The notes under the pieces are model-generated. The model did no database searches. It was not told the origin of the DNA and saw nothing but the letters and a program-made list of their open reading frames with translations. A program made the translations under genes and the position numbers. A stretch of DNA of 28,175 nucleotides from a virus: positions 1 through 28,175 of IMG/VR virus record IMGVR_UViG_3300036772_000562; one strand, given 5' to 3'. Position 1 is the stretch's first letter. Each line of letters starts with the position of its first letter. This document shows positions 1 to 8,006 of the stretch, one piece after another.

Positions 1-81
1 GAACTGCCCGGCGACCATGATTGTGACGCCATTGGTCGTCACCGACGCGGTGCCCGCCAGGCGGTTAGAGGTATCACCCAT
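1..81 (-). CDS. Tail tube protein, N-terminal part (Mu gpM-like), cut by window edge
   Basis: The first 27 codons of a minus-strand gene run off the left edge of the window. The peptide begins MGDTSNRLAGTASVTTNGVT, which resembles the start of the Mu gpM tail-tube family, where a short Asn-Arg-Leu-Ala-Gly stretch is followed by a small hydrophobic strand. The ATG lies just downstream of the sheath gene stop, and in Mu the tube gene also follows the sheath gene. The tube protein would form the rigid inner channel around which the sheath contracts. The call rests on gene order plus a short N-terminus, so it is reasonable but not secure. Confidence 0.6.
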   Translation of the reverse strand, partial: MGDTSNRLAGTASVTTNGVTIMVAGQF

Positions 82-90
82 TGTTATTCC

Positions 91-1575
91 TTACGCCGCG
101 GCTTGCAGGCGGAACTGGTTAAGAAGTGCAAATACGCGCAGCTGGTTGATCAGCACGCCGTCCCATAACACGTCTACGCGGTTCGGGTTGGTCGTGCTTT
201 TCGTCACAATCAGACCGGTGGCGAAAGCTTTGGAATCCTGCACATAGCCGTTGTATTCCAGCTGTGTGTACTGGGCGATCAGCTCTGCACGGATAATATT
301 CGGCGTCACAATCGCGGATCCCGGCGCAAAGCGGGTACCGTCAGCGGCCAGCTTCATGCGCGCAAATTTCGACGTGATCTGCGTGCGGATAAAGCGCGTG
401 ACAAACATCAGCAGGAACAACGTTTCCACCTGCAGATAGCTGTCATCCGCATCCCCGAATTTATTGGTCTGATACGTGGTGATCAGGTTTTCCACCTGCA
501 CCGTGCTGTCATCAGCCACCGTGAAGGTCGAAATGCCGCTGTAAAGCAGGTTGTTGCGCTCGGTCAGCTCGAAACGTGAAGCCAGTGGCGGTGCCAGCAC
601 GCCGGCAAGCGTGAGCGTTTGCAGAGGACGCCCCGGATCGTTGCGCAGGCTACCCGCTACCGCACCCGTTGCAGCCGCTGCCCAGACATAAGCCGGCGTT
701 GGCGAGTCATATACCCCCAGCAAAGTGGCATGCTGATCGTTGCGGGCTTCGCCGATCGTGGTCAGTTGTCCATAGGTGCCAGACACGGCCCCAAAGACGT
801 GGCCATAAAGCTGTGAAGCGTAGCTCCAGCGGCCAGTGCTGTCCGACAGCAAATTCTTCAGCGCATCGAGAGAAGTCGTCTCGGTGTAAGGAGTAACAAT
901 AAAATCAAAGGTCCGGTCGCCGAGGTTTGCCAGCGCCGTCGTCATGTCCGGTGCGCCAGCCCCGCCGGTGAGGGCGGTAAGCGTAATACCCAGGCCATCA
1001 GGCGTGGCTTCCCAGCCCGCGCTGCCCAGATAATTCAGCCGCAAATCGATGCTGTTGCCGTGCGTACCTTTGTTTTTTGCCGTCAGCGTAATGACGCCGG
1101 CGGCCGATGCAGCCGTTACCGGCAACGCTATGGTGGCATTGATTGCCGCCGTCAGCGCTGTGGCCATTGAAGTCACAGTGTCGGTGCTCAACACCGTGGT
1201 CTGCACGCGCTGGCCCGCGACATACAGTGAAATTACGCCGGTTTCACTCGGCGCCGTGGTCAGCGTAATGGTGCCGGTCGCCGCCACCATCGATGCTCCA
1301 TCAACCAGCGGCAGCAGATAAATTTCACCGGCAATGTCGTTGGCCAGATACGCCGTCATCTGGTTATGCAGCATCGAACCGGCACCATAAATACCGGCGG
1401 TGTTCGATGCTGATGATTCGATAACCGGGATATTCGGGTTTACCGCGGCGTTCGTCAGCATCTGACCAATGATCAGCGTGCGCTGGGTCGCCGTTGCGGT
1501 ATTCGCCTGCGAGTTATCAAACTCTGCATGGAAAAGCGGCGTCCGCAGATTGCTGGGGATATTTTGAAAGTTCAT
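91..1575 (-). CDS. Contractile tail sheath protein (Mu gpL-like)
   Basis: This 494-residue protein has the size and organisation of the Mu gpL tail sheath (about 495 residues). The N-terminal start (MNFQNIPSNLRTPLFHAEFD) and the C-terminal region around residues 395-470 (metal- or subunit-contact region with TPNIIRAELIAQYTQLEYNG) match the family pattern. An inserted Thr/Ala/Val-rich beta domain lies around residues 90-210. The sheath surrounds the tail tube and contracts at injection, so its presence says the virion is a myovirus. Its ATG overlaps the stop of the upstream gene (TAATG), indicating translational coupling in the late operon. The head genes upstream are lambda-type, so the sheath marks a head/tail module change. 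Confidence 0.9.
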   Translation of the reverse strand: MNFQNIPSNLRTPLFHAEFDNSQANTATATQRTLIIGQMLTNAAVNPNIPVIESSASNTAGIYGAGSMLHNQMTAYLANDIAGEIYLLPLVDGASMVAATGTITLTTAPSETGVISLYVAGQRVQTTVLSTDTVTSMATALTAAINATIALPVTAASAAGVITLTAKNKGTHGNSIDLRLNYLGSAGWEATPDGLGITLTALTGGAGAPDMTTALANLGDRTFDFIVTPYTETTSLDALKNLLSDSTGRWSYASQLYGHVFGAVSGTYGQLTTIGEARNDQHATLLGVYDSPTPAYVWAAAATGAVAGSLRNDPGRPLQTLTLAGVLAPPLASRFELTERNNLLYSGISTFTVADDSTVQVENLITTYQTNKFGDADDSYLQVETLFLLMFVTRFIRTQITSKFARMKLAADGTRFAPGSAIVTPNIIRAELIAQYTQLEYNGYVQDSKAFATGLIVTKSTTNPNRVDVLWDGVLINQLRVFALLNQFRLQAAA

Positions 1576-1817
1576 TAGCTCGCACTCCCGGTGTCCGTTG
1601 AAGCGGCTGATTTATCGGTGGTGGCCGTCGCGTCTGCGCCCTTTACGGACGCCGGCGATTTCGCTGCAGGCGCGGAGGTGTCAACGGTGATCACATCCCC
1701 GTCGCGGAGCCGGCGGTTCCAGAACATACTTTCAGCGACCTCTGCCCCTTCTTCGGGCAAAAAGGTGCCTTTAACCGGGTCACGCACTGTGCGCCCGGCT
1801 GCGGGTTTTACAAACAT
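1575..1817 (-). CDS. DUF2635-type small tail protein (Mu gp38-like)
   Basis: This 80-residue protein begins MFVKPAAGRTVRDPVKGTFL, followed by a Leu-Pro-x-Glu-Gly stretch and an Arg-Arg-Leu-x-Asp-Gly-Asp-Val motif around residues 35-43. That pattern is typical of the DUF2635 family found directly upstream of the sheath gene in Mu-like phages. The C-terminal half is Ala/Ser/Thr/Lys-rich and looks disordered. A GGAG Shine-Dalgarno sits six bases before the ATG, and the stop overlaps the sheath start. Its molecular role is not established; a part in tail assembly is inferred from its fixed position. Confidence 0.75.
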   Translation of the reverse strand: MFVKPAAGRTVRDPVKGTFLPEEGAEVAESMFWNRRLRDGDVITVDTSAPAAKSPASVKGADATATTDKSAASTDTGSAS

Positions 1818-1833
1818 GGGATACTCCAGAATG

Positions 1834-2379
1834 TTATTGAGGCAGGTCGATGGTGAAGCCGACTTCCGGCGTGCCGTCAGGCTCGATAAGGGTGACGTCG
1901 ATCCCCTGAAGCGGATCCGCTTCGATGGGGTAAAATTCTTCCGGCCCCTGGTAATATTCGATATCCAGTTCCATCAGTAACTGAGCGGTGTGCCCTTCGC
2001 CGGCCGCGCTGATATCAATCGTGGAGCGCAGCTGCAAAAACTGCTGAATCTGTCGGGTCAGGTCATAACTGTTGATCACCGCCCGCTCGATTTGTTCGCG
2101 CAACTGCTCCAGCGCCTCTTCCGCTTTTACCGCCCCGTTGTCCTGTTCAAGGTCATCGAGTTCCTGCAGGCGGCCGGTAATCCGGACGGTGGTCACGGTC
2201 GTAAACTGCGGTACGTTACGTCCGAGGGAGTTTTTCACATCGAAAGGGGTTTGCACGAGAATTGAGGGATACATATCCTCAGACGTGGGCCAGTCGCGCG
2301 GGGAATAGACCCGTTCAAGAGCATCTGTCTTCCCCGCAAGCGCGCTGATGACGAGCCCTCGCAAAGCTGCTGCATTCAT
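1834..2379 (-). CDS. Tail terminator/completion-like protein (Mu gp37/DUF1834-like)
   Basis: This 181-residue soluble protein lies between the head-tail joining gene and the DUF2635 gene. In Mu the equivalent slot holds gp37, a DUF1834-type protein, and in many contractile phages this slot holds a tail terminator that caps the tube. Visible features are an N-terminal helix (LRGLVISALAGKTDALERVY), a central acidic helical stretch near residues 75-105 and a Pro/Glu-rich C-terminus. Its start overlaps the upstream stop by four bases (ATGA). It is the first tail-type gene after the lambda-type head module. The family assignment is from position and general shape, with no diagnostic motif seen. 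Confidence 0.5.
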   Translation of the reverse strand: MNAAALRGLVISALAGKTDALERVYSPRDWPTSEDMYPSILVQTPFDVKNSLGRNVPQFTTVTTVRITGRLQELDDLEQDNGAVKAEEALEQLREQIERAVINSYDLTRQIQQFLQLRSTIDISAAGEGHTAQLLMELDIEYYQGPEEFYPIEADPLQGIDVTLIEPDGTPEVGFTIDLPQ

Positions 2380-2720
2380 ACCTTCACCCTGTTAAGAATA
2401 AGCTTTGAGCCGCCGTGGCTGTCCGGCTGGATATCGGCGATGGTGAACAACGTGTTCACCGTCTCGCCGCCGACCGTGCCGATAAACACCCGGTCCCCCT
2501 TCTTCGGTGGAACGCTGAACTCACTGTCCAGCACACCCAGGACGGGGGACGTCGTGTTTATCGTGCTGCCGTTGTCCAGAGGTTCAACCTCCTGCGTATA
2601 GGCGCGGTCGAAAATCCCGCTGATGGTATAAGCCGCACCACCCGCGGGCCGGAAATCAACCGGGTCACCAAACACCCCCTGTAACGGCCTGAGCAGATGC
2701 TGATCCCAGTTGATACTCAT
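2376..2720 (-). CDS. FII: Head-tail joining protein (lambda gpFII-like)
   Basis: This 114-residue protein matches the lambda gpFII type (117 residues): a central segment with Gly-x-Phe-Asp (ISGIFD) at about residues 33-38, a short beta strand carrying a Gly-Asp-x-Val element (KKGDRVFIG), and a C-terminal Pro-Asp-x-Gly-Gly-Ser element (QPDSHGGSKLIL). FII fills the head vertex and makes the site to which the finished tail binds. It follows the capsid genes exactly as in lambda. The tail genes after it are Mu-like, so this protein must fit a contractile tail rather than a lambda flexible one. It starts in a TGATG overlap with the gene before it. Confidence 0.75.
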   Translation of the reverse strand: MSINWDQHLLRPLQGVFGDPVDFRPAGGAAYTISGIFDRAYTQEVEPLDNGSTINTTSPVLGVLDSEFSVPPKKGDRVFIGTVGGETVNTLFTIADIQPDSHGGSKLILNRVKV

Positions 2721-3022
2721 CAGTCCGCTCCGTTCTCAGGTGTCGGGGTTGCCGGATCTGAGGTGGTAATGCTGGTTTGACTGTCGGCCTGGGTCACAGA
2801 AACTTCCTGCGGGCCGGCGCCTTCCAGTTCCTGCTGCAAATCAGACAGAGACTTCACGAAACCCAGCGCAATGAGGCGCTTTGAATCCGCTTCGGATAAC
2901 TGGACACGCGTATTCTGAGCGTAATCCTCGCCGTCATGCCGCAGATGTTTTCCCTTGAGTACAACCACGCTGACCAGGTCAGCGGCCTCTGAGGCCGCTT
3001 CGGTTGTTTTATCTTTTGCCAT
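2720..3022 (-). CDS. Small protein in the lambda FI position
   Basis: The likely start is the ATG at 3022 (MAKDKTTEAASEAADL), just after the major capsid stop; an upstream in-frame ATG at 3043 would overlap the capsid gene and lacks a better ribosome site. The resulting protein is 100 residues. Residues 18-60 form a compact segment with the pattern KGKHLRHDGEDYAQNTRVQL, seen in small phage proteins between capsid and joining genes. The last 45 residues are Gln/Ser/Thr/Pro/Glu-rich and look disordered. Lambda FI, in the same slot, helps DNA packaging; a similar job is only a guess here. Confidence 0.65.
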   Translation of the reverse strand: MAKDKTTEAASEAADLVSVVVLKGKHLRHDGEDYAQNTRVQLSEADSKRLIALGFVKSLSDLQQELEGAGPQEVSVTQADSQTSITTSDPATPTPENGAD

Positions 3023-3024
3023 GA

Positions 3025-4077
3025 TCACACCACCGTCGCACAAAGGGCCGCGTTAACCCGGCTTGGGATAACGATTGGAGAAGACTGCATCATCAGAAAA
3101 CGCTGGGCAGGGTCTTCTTTCAGCCAGCTTTTCGGTGCATAAGCCATCGGACCATAGTTGAAAGCAGGATCCATGATTGCCCCAAAAGCACGGGTGCCCA
3201 TCAGATCAGCGCCAGACATGATCACCGAACCATCGGCAAGCATGGGGGTTTCAATGCCGGTATCCGGGTCAATGAACCAGTCGTTGTAAAGCCAGAGGTC
3301 AAACTGCCCCCAGCGCCCTTTGTATACCGCGCCCTTCTGCACGCGCGCGCCGGCGTCAATCTGATTGCCGAACGGGCTCAGTGCAGGAAACACAATGGCG
3401 TTGTCTTTGATGGTGGTATCCAGGCGAAATGCCTTCCAGGACTTGTTGGTGAAAACCAGATCAGTGGGCGCCGCGCCAGACTTTTGCAACACCAGCGTCT
3501 GCCAGGTTTCAATGTCGTCAGAGGGCTGGGTGTTTGTCGCACCAGAGGCGAGACTCGTCGGCCATTTATCAGAACCGCTGAGCGCAATGGTCAGGGAAGG
3601 GTCGCGGCCAAAGTCAACAACAGTGGTCGGGAAGCCTTCGCCTTTAATGGTGACGGTACCGGTAGACAGCGCGCTGCATCCCATCCACTCGAGGCGGCGA
3701 TTCAGAATATCGATCTGGTCACTCATCTCGAACTGGATGTTCAGCATTTCACGCTCAGCGGCGGTGTATTCCCCCCCAATGCGCTCGCCAATCTGGCGGC
3801 GGATAGGTTTACGCAGATCAGGCGCACGCTTATCTTTGATGTAAGCAGGCTTGAACTTGTCGGTCTGATAACGGCGGCTTTCAACCAGCTTACCTTCGAC
3901 TAAAGGCGAGCAAAACGGCGCCATACGACGGAGACCAACGTCTACATCGATCGCCACATATTCATCGTTGCTGGTCTCGATGTTTGGGAAAAAACGGTCG
4001 AGGATCCAGTTTTGTGACGTCATCAGGTTCGGAACCAGCCCGACGAGCGTCACCGTATCGTAAATAGATTGAGACAT
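3025..4077 (-). CDS. E: Major capsid protein (lambda gpE-like)
   Basis: This 350-residue protein has the length and layout of lambda gpE (341 residues), which has the HK97 fold. Family-like segments include the N-terminal VGLVPNLMTSQNWILDRFFP, the extended arm and E-loop region around residues 60-100, the helix with ERIGGEYTAAEREMLN near residue 100, and the C-terminal part near residues 295-345 (DPAFNYGPMAYAPKSW, RVNAALCATVV). It forms the icosahedral shell together with the gpD-like decoration protein next door. It is part of the minus-strand late operon, separated from D by 109 bases containing two short inverted repeats. Confidence 0.92.
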   Translation of the reverse strand: MSQSIYDTVTLVGLVPNLMTSQNWILDRFFPNIETSNDEYVAIDVDVGLRRMAPFCSPLVEGKLVESRRYQTDKFKPAYIKDKRAPDLRKPIRRQIGERIGGEYTAAEREMLNIQFEMSDQIDILNRRLEWMGCSALSTGTVTIKGEGFPTTVVDFGRDPSLTIALSGSDKWPTSLASGATNTQPSDDIETWQTLVLQKSGAAPTDLVFTNKSWKAFRLDTTIKDNAIVFPALSPFGNQIDAGARVQKGAVYKGRWGQFDLWLYNDWFIDPDTGIETPMLADGSVIMSGADLMGTRAFGAIMDPAFNYGPMAYAPKSWLKEDPAQRFLMMQSSPIVIPSRVNAALCATVV

Positions 4078-4095
4078 AGCGTGTTCTCTCTGTGT

Positions 4096-4113
4096 CCCGA
4101 CCTGCAGGCCGGG
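4096..4113. other. Imperfect palindrome between the D and E genes
   Basis: The sequence CCCGACCTGCAGGCCGGG is an almost perfect inverted repeat in the 109-base gap between the decoration and major capsid genes. In the minus-strand transcript it is not followed by a U-run, so it is not a simple terminator. It could stabilise or process the message to give a high capsid level, which is inference only. Confidence 0.4.
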
Positions 4114-4186
4114 ATAAAAAATGGATGCATAACGCCCTGCCCGGTAAAGGGCATGCGAAGAAGGCGATTTATAGGGGAGCTACGGT

Positions 4187-4600
4187 TTAGCTGGCAGGTG
4201 CCTGAACGCTGTCACGCAGGAAAATACCGTAAGGGCGGAGTGCTGGTTTAAGCGTTGCCAACGTCCAGCTCGCATCAAAGGTAATGCGATTTTTATTGAT
4301 TTCGGCCATCAGATATACGCCGGCTAACGTGTCCGCGGCGGTGGCATTCACATCATCGGCCAGAATGGCCTGCGGAACCTGGCTACCGTCAGTTGCGGTC
4401 GCTACGCTCAGGGTGTACTTACCTGATGCAGTAATCACCCCCAGTACGGTACCGCGCTTATAGGTTGCCGAACTCCCCGTCAGAATCGTCACCGTATCAG
4501 AGACAACCTGCAAAGGGCCGGACAGCAACTGGTCCGGAATGAAGGTGTCATGCTGAACGCCGGGCACCCAGGCGTTTTGTCCTACCTGATTCACAGTCAT
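4187..4600 (-). CDS. D: Head decoration protein (lambda gpD-like)
   Basis: This 137-residue protein resembles lambda gpD, which trimerises on the expanded capsid. The segments VSDTVTILTGSSATYKRGTVLG (residues 34-55) and QAILADDVNATAADT (residues 76-90) match the gpD beta-tulip pattern of Leu-x-Arg-Gly-x-x-Leu-Gly followed by Ala-Ile-Leu-Ala-x-Asp. It is somewhat longer than lambda gpD (110 residues), with an N-terminal extension. The start overlaps the scaffold stop (TAATG). The order protease, scaffold, D, E is that of the lambda head operon. Confidence 0.88.
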   Translation of the reverse strand: MTVNQVGQNAWVPGVQHDTFIPDQLLSGPLQVVSDTVTILTGSSATYKRGTVLGVITASGKYTLSVATATDGSQVPQAILADDVNATAADTLAGVYLMAEINKNRITFDASWTLATLKPALRPYGIFLRDSVQAPAS

Positions 4601-5250
4601 TATTTTTTACCTTTTACCTGGTTGTAGAGAGCGGCCGCACGAGAAACCACTGAGTTTGCTGAAGGACCACCGTTGTCAGCGTTACCCAACTGGTGATTTT
4701 CAACTTTAGACATGCGTTCATCCAGTGACATGCGGCGGGGCTGCGATGCGACCGGTGCAGGCCCAGAACTCGCCATCACCCGGATTGCTGCGGCGGAACT
4801 CATGCCGGTGGTAATCGCCAGTGAAACGGCCAGCGGGCCTTTACCGGCGGCATATTTACTGCCGAGAATACGGGAGATACGATCGCGCTCAGCGCGACGG
4901 CCTTTTTTGACGTCACGATCATCTTCATCATCGTCACCGTCATCTTCGTCGCCTTCATCTTCATCGGCGTCCGCATCATCGTCATCATCATCAGCGCGGC
5001 GGCTTTTGGCTTTTTTGGACTTTTCCTTTTCCTTGTCCTTATCATCCCCGTCATCAGAATCGTCATCATCATTTTCTGCACGCTGAGATTTTTTGGACTT
5101 GTCTTTATCATCCTGATCGTCGTTGTCGTCCTCTTCCGCACGACGGCCTTTGGCCTTTTTGGACTTTTCTTTTTCGTCTTCATCATCTTCAGACGCGTTT
5201 GCACCGCGGCCAAAAAGATGACCAAAACCTTTGATTTTCATCGACATCAT
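4600..5250 (-). CDS. Predicted scaffold protein with long acidic/basic repeat region
   Basis: The 216-residue protein has three parts. Residues 20-125 are an extreme low-complexity stretch in which basic blocks (KSKKAKxRRA) alternate with Asp/Glu runs four times. Residues 122-160 (RDRISRILGSKYAAGKGPLA and following) resemble the module found in scaffold or Nu3-type regions of lambda-like head proteases, usually Glu-Arg-x-Arg-Ile-x-x-Ile-Leu then Leu-Ala-x-x-x-Ala. Residues 170-216 include SLDERMSKVENHQLG, a likely helix, and a basic end. In lambda the scaffold is made from an internal start within gene C; here it is a separate gene directly after C, starting in a TAATG overlap. Scaffold function is inferred from position and the middle module. 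Confidence 0.6.
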   Translation of the reverse strand: MMSMKIKGFGHLFGRGANASEDDEDEKEKSKKAKGRRAEEDDNDDQDDKDKSKKSQRAENDDDDSDDGDDKDKEKEKSKKAKSRRADDDDDDADADEDEGDEDDGDDDEDDRDVKKGRRAERDRISRILGSKYAAGKGPLAVSLAITTGMSSAAAIRVMASSGPAPVASQPRRMSLDERMSKVENHQLGNADNGGPSANSVVSRAAALYNQVKGKK

Positions 5251-6101
5251 TATTCTCCAACTAGTTGTAATAAATCGCGGAATGCCGCATCAGGTGCTGC
5301 TACCTGGTCAGCCAGACCCAGTTGCACACCGTCGACGCCAAGGAAACAGGCGGCTTCGGTATCCCGTACGGTTTTCTCAGCTATCCCGCGATTGCGGGAG
5401 ACGGTACTCACGAACAGACGCCCCATTTCATCAATATCTGACTGAATGGCTTTTCGTGCTGTTTCGCTTAAGGGTTCATACGGATTGGACTCGGCTTTGC
5501 GGTCGCCGTAGGTAATGATGGTGACCTGCAGACCGTCATTTTTGATTTTCTGCGACCAGTCAACGTGCATCACAATGACGCCGACTGAACCGACACCGCC
5601 GGTACGCGGCACGATTATCTTGTCCGCCGCACTCGCCAGCGCGTAAGCCGCGGAATAGGCGCTTTCGGATAAAATGGCCCAGACCGGTTTACTGCCGCGG
5701 GCGGCATAAATCTCATCGACAAGGTCAAAACACCCCGCGACTTCGCCGCCGGGCGAATCAATGTCCAGACAGATGGCTTTCACTTCACTGTCATTCAGTG
5801 CCCGCAGGAAACAGGCGCGAATGCCGTCATAGCCTGTCATCCCACTGTAAGGCCGCAAGGTGCCGAGTTTCTGCACAAGCGTCCCCTGAATCGGGATAAT
5901 GGCGATACCTTCCACCACGTCATAGCCCGTATCACGGGCCTGTCGGGAGAATGAATCATCTTCGTCATCCCAGTCAGACATGGATTGGATGCGCGTCAGG
6001 CCAAAACGGTCCGTCAGCGCCGCCATGACCACTTCGGCCTTTCGGGGATGCAGCGCCAGCGGCGTGTTAAACAGGCGCTGCGCTAAGTGCGGTAAATTCA
6101 C
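5250..6101 (-). CDS. C: Prohead protease, S49 family (lambda gpC-like)
   Basis: This 283-residue protein is an S49 (SppA/gpC-type) serine protease. Residues 112-122 carry the oxyanion-region motif LDIDSPGGEVAG. The likely nucleophile is Ser150 in AYSAAYALASAADK, and the likely general base is Lys202 in TYGDRKAESNPYEPLSE; the 52-residue spacing equals that of Bacillus SppA (Ser147/Lys199). The conserved GGVGSVGV strand is at 168-175. The protease trims scaffold and portal during head maturation. It starts with GTG in a GTGA overlap with the portal stop, behind GGAGG. Unlike lambda C, it ends before the scaffold region, which is a separate gene. Confidence 0.9.
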   Translation of the reverse strand: MNLPHLAQRLFNTPLALHPRKAEVVMAALTDRFGLTRIQSMSDWDDEDDSFSRQARDTGYDVVEGIAIIPIQGTLVQKLGTLRPYSGMTGYDGIRACFLRALNDSEVKAICLDIDSPGGEVAGCFDLVDEIYAARGSKPVWAILSESAYSAAYALASAADKIIVPRTGGVGSVGVIVMHVDWSQKIKNDGLQVTIITYGDRKAESNPYEPLSETARKAIQSDIDEMGRLFVSTVSRNRGIAEKTVRDTEAACFLGVDGVQLGLADQVAAPDAAFRDLLQLVGE

Positions 6102-7732
6102 TGTGCCTCCGGATCTTTAATTGTTTGAGGTGCAAAGGTGTCAGCCTGTCCCCATGTCGGAACCGGCAAACCGCGCTCTTTGAAGGCTTCAATCTCACGG
6201 GCACGCTGATCGAGGAGCTCTTCCCAGTCTTCGCCGACGTTTTCTGAGACTTCCATTTCCAGCGTTGACATGCCGGAATCCATGCCGAGGATCGCGCCTT
6301 TTTTCTCAGCAACGGGGTCAACCCAGCCACGACCGGGTCCCATCCACTGCGCACGGCAATACGCCGCTTTAGCCGCCAGAAATTCCGGTGCGCCAGCAGG
6401 AAGAGGCACCTCACCAATATCGTGGAGTTCTTCGATAAAGCTGCTGAAAATAGGTTGGGCGAATCCGCTGGCAAAATCATCGCGGCGGCGCGTCAGGGTT
6501 TTCCACGCTTCCAACATGGCTGAACGGGCGGAACTGTAATTCACATCAGACCAGTCCTGCGTTAACTGCTGGGTCGAAATCCCCAGGGCTGCTGCGCAGT
6601 TGCGAAGCGCGGCACTTTCGAAAGCAACAAAATTGCTGACCGGGCGCGTAGCGTTAACCGAAGTGATATTTTCACCCGGAGCAAGAATGGGAATGCGCGC
6701 GCCGCTTTGCAGAGACAGGCGATTATCATTGTGAAAATCAGTACGCATATCCTGATAATCGAGCACATCGTCCCTAAGTCCGTCTTCGAACAGCCGGGGA
6801 TCATAGGGAGAGGTAACATACGCCCCGAAAACAGCGTTGAGAATAGAGGCTTCAAGCTCAACCTCATCGTATTTGATCAGCATTTTCAGACGCTGAACGA
6901 TGGGCGTAAAAATGCTGCTGCCGCGATGTTGTGCAGCGCGATCGCCGTCAAAGTCATGCACGACAATCGGACGCCCCCAAGCGGTTTCACGCCTGACGCG
7001 CTCCCACGTCATGGTTTTTTCAGCGCTCCACCAGTCGCCCATGTGGGCTTTGCGGATGTGATACGCCACCGGCACGCCGTCGTCGTCAATTTCTACGCCG
7101 CCGCGGATGTTCAGCATATCGAATACCTGCTGGGGGTTGCTGAGCCGATCCGGATCAATAATCTGTATGGTCGTTGCATACCGCGCACGACCGTGCCCGA
7201 GCCGGTCCGTGCGGTATTGCAGAACGGCCAGGGCATCGCCGTCCACCAGCTTGTGGCGAAAAGCCAGACGCAACATCTGGGAAACCGTTTTTTTCCGCTC
7301 AACGTCGCAGTATCTGCCGGGGTCATTTGCCCACGTACGCCAGGCAGCCTCGACAGCGCGACCGTACTCATCTGCCCACTTCGCATCAAAGGTTTTCAGA
7401 CCTGTCTGCATAGACAGGGCGCGATAATCGACTTTAGCGATCGGGCGGAAATTAGCGCCGACTGCATTATCCAGAATTCTGGTTACGCTGCCTGATGCCC
7501 AGCCGTCATTTCTTGCCATGTCGCGAACGCGGGAAACGATGCGGTCGCGGTAGATGTTGACTTCGTTGTCCGGTGACCAAAGCGCGGGCTGCCAGTTCGC
7601 CATCGCATCGCTGAAGGAATCGGCCGCGTCATAAGGCACGCGCCCTGAACCGTTCAGCATTGATGCCCGGCTATTAGAAGGCGGTAGTGGTCGCCCGTTC
7701 GGACCAAGGATCCTGACTTCTCCGCTTTTCAT
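6098..7732 (-). CDS. B: Portal protein (lambda gpB-like)
   Basis: At 544 residues this matches lambda gpB (533 residues). Family signs are the N-terminal ADSFSDAMANWQPALWSPDNE, repeated Arg-rich helices (NIYRDRIVSRVRDMARNDGW), the wing strand region IQIIDPDRLSNPQQ, and the clip/stem helices with GISTQQLTQDWSDVNYSSAR. The portal dodecamer is the vertex through which terminase loads DNA and to which the joining proteins bind. It overlaps W at TGATG and C at GTGA. A segment near its C-terminus (EDWEELLDQRAREIEAFKER and following) recurs in a separate small gene at 10887-11138. Confidence 0.93.
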   Translation of the reverse strand: MKSGEVRILGPNGRPLPPSNSRASMLNGSGRVPYDAADSFSDAMANWQPALWSPDNEVNIYRDRIVSRVRDMARNDGWASGSVTRILDNAVGANFRPIAKVDYRALSMQTGLKTFDAKWADEYGRAVEAAWRTWANDPGRYCDVERKKTVSQMLRLAFRHKLVDGDALAVLQYRTDRLGHGRARYATTIQIIDPDRLSNPQQVFDMLNIRGGVEIDDDGVPVAYHIRKAHMGDWWSAEKTMTWERVRRETAWGRPIVVHDFDGDRAAQHRGSSIFTPIVQRLKMLIKYDEVELEASILNAVFGAYVTSPYDPRLFEDGLRDDVLDYQDMRTDFHNDNRLSLQSGARIPILAPGENITSVNATRPVSNFVAFESAALRNCAAALGISTQQLTQDWSDVNYSSARSAMLEAWKTLTRRRDDFASGFAQPIFSSFIEELHDIGEVPLPAGAPEFLAAKAAYCRAQWMGPGRGWVDPVAEKKGAILGMDSGMSTLEMEVSENVGEDWEELLDQRAREIEAFKERGLPVPTWGQADTFAPQTIKDPEAQ

Positions 7733-7995
7733 CAGTACCGAAACCTTAGCGCCCTGCGAGGACGCCTAACGATGCCCAGTTGGGCCTGCAGAAGTTGAAT
7801 AAGCGCGGTGAGCTGGCCGATGTCTGTTTGCTGATAGCTTACCGAACGGGTGCCGTCGCCCTGCGCATACGAGAATGAAACCCCTTTTGCACCAGAAGCG
7901 AGCTCAAGATAGGCCTGCTGGGCCGCCGTTAACGCTGCAGTCAACTGGTCACTAGTAAGCGCACCAGCTAATAAACTGGAGTTGGGATCGAACAT
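7732..7995 (-). CDS. W: Head-tail connector (lambda gpW-like)
   Basis: This 87-residue protein matches the gpW family: a short helical protein with a first helix around LTAALTAAQQAYLELASG, a two-stranded hairpin (VSFSYAQGDGTRSVSYQQTD), a second helix (IGQLTALIQLLQAQLG) and a basic tail (RRPRRALRFRY). gpW binds below the portal and is needed before FII and tail can join. Its position between the large terminase and the portal is that of lambda. A good AAGGA ribosome site lies six bases before the ATG. Confidence 0.92.
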   Translation of the reverse strand: MFDPNSSLLAGALTSDQLTAALTAAQQAYLELASGAKGVSFSYAQGDGTRSVSYQQTDIGQLTALIQLLQAQLGIVRRPRRALRFRY

Positions 7996-8006
7996 AGGAT
8001 TCCTTT

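Noticed and set aside
3365-3903. Plus-strand frames of 139 and 159 codons opposite the major capsid gene
   Set aside because: Both lie over a clear capsid gene and have no independent support.
4712-5086. Long plus-strand open frame with Ser/Ala/Arg-rich product opposite the scaffold gene
   Set aside because: It is the reverse of Asp/Glu/Lys repeat codons; the poly-Ser product is a composition artefact, and it has no ribosome site.
6707-7495. 262-codon plus-strand frame opposite the portal gene
   Set aside because: The portal frame is well supported by family resemblance; the opposite frame has no domain, no ribosome site and no operon partner.
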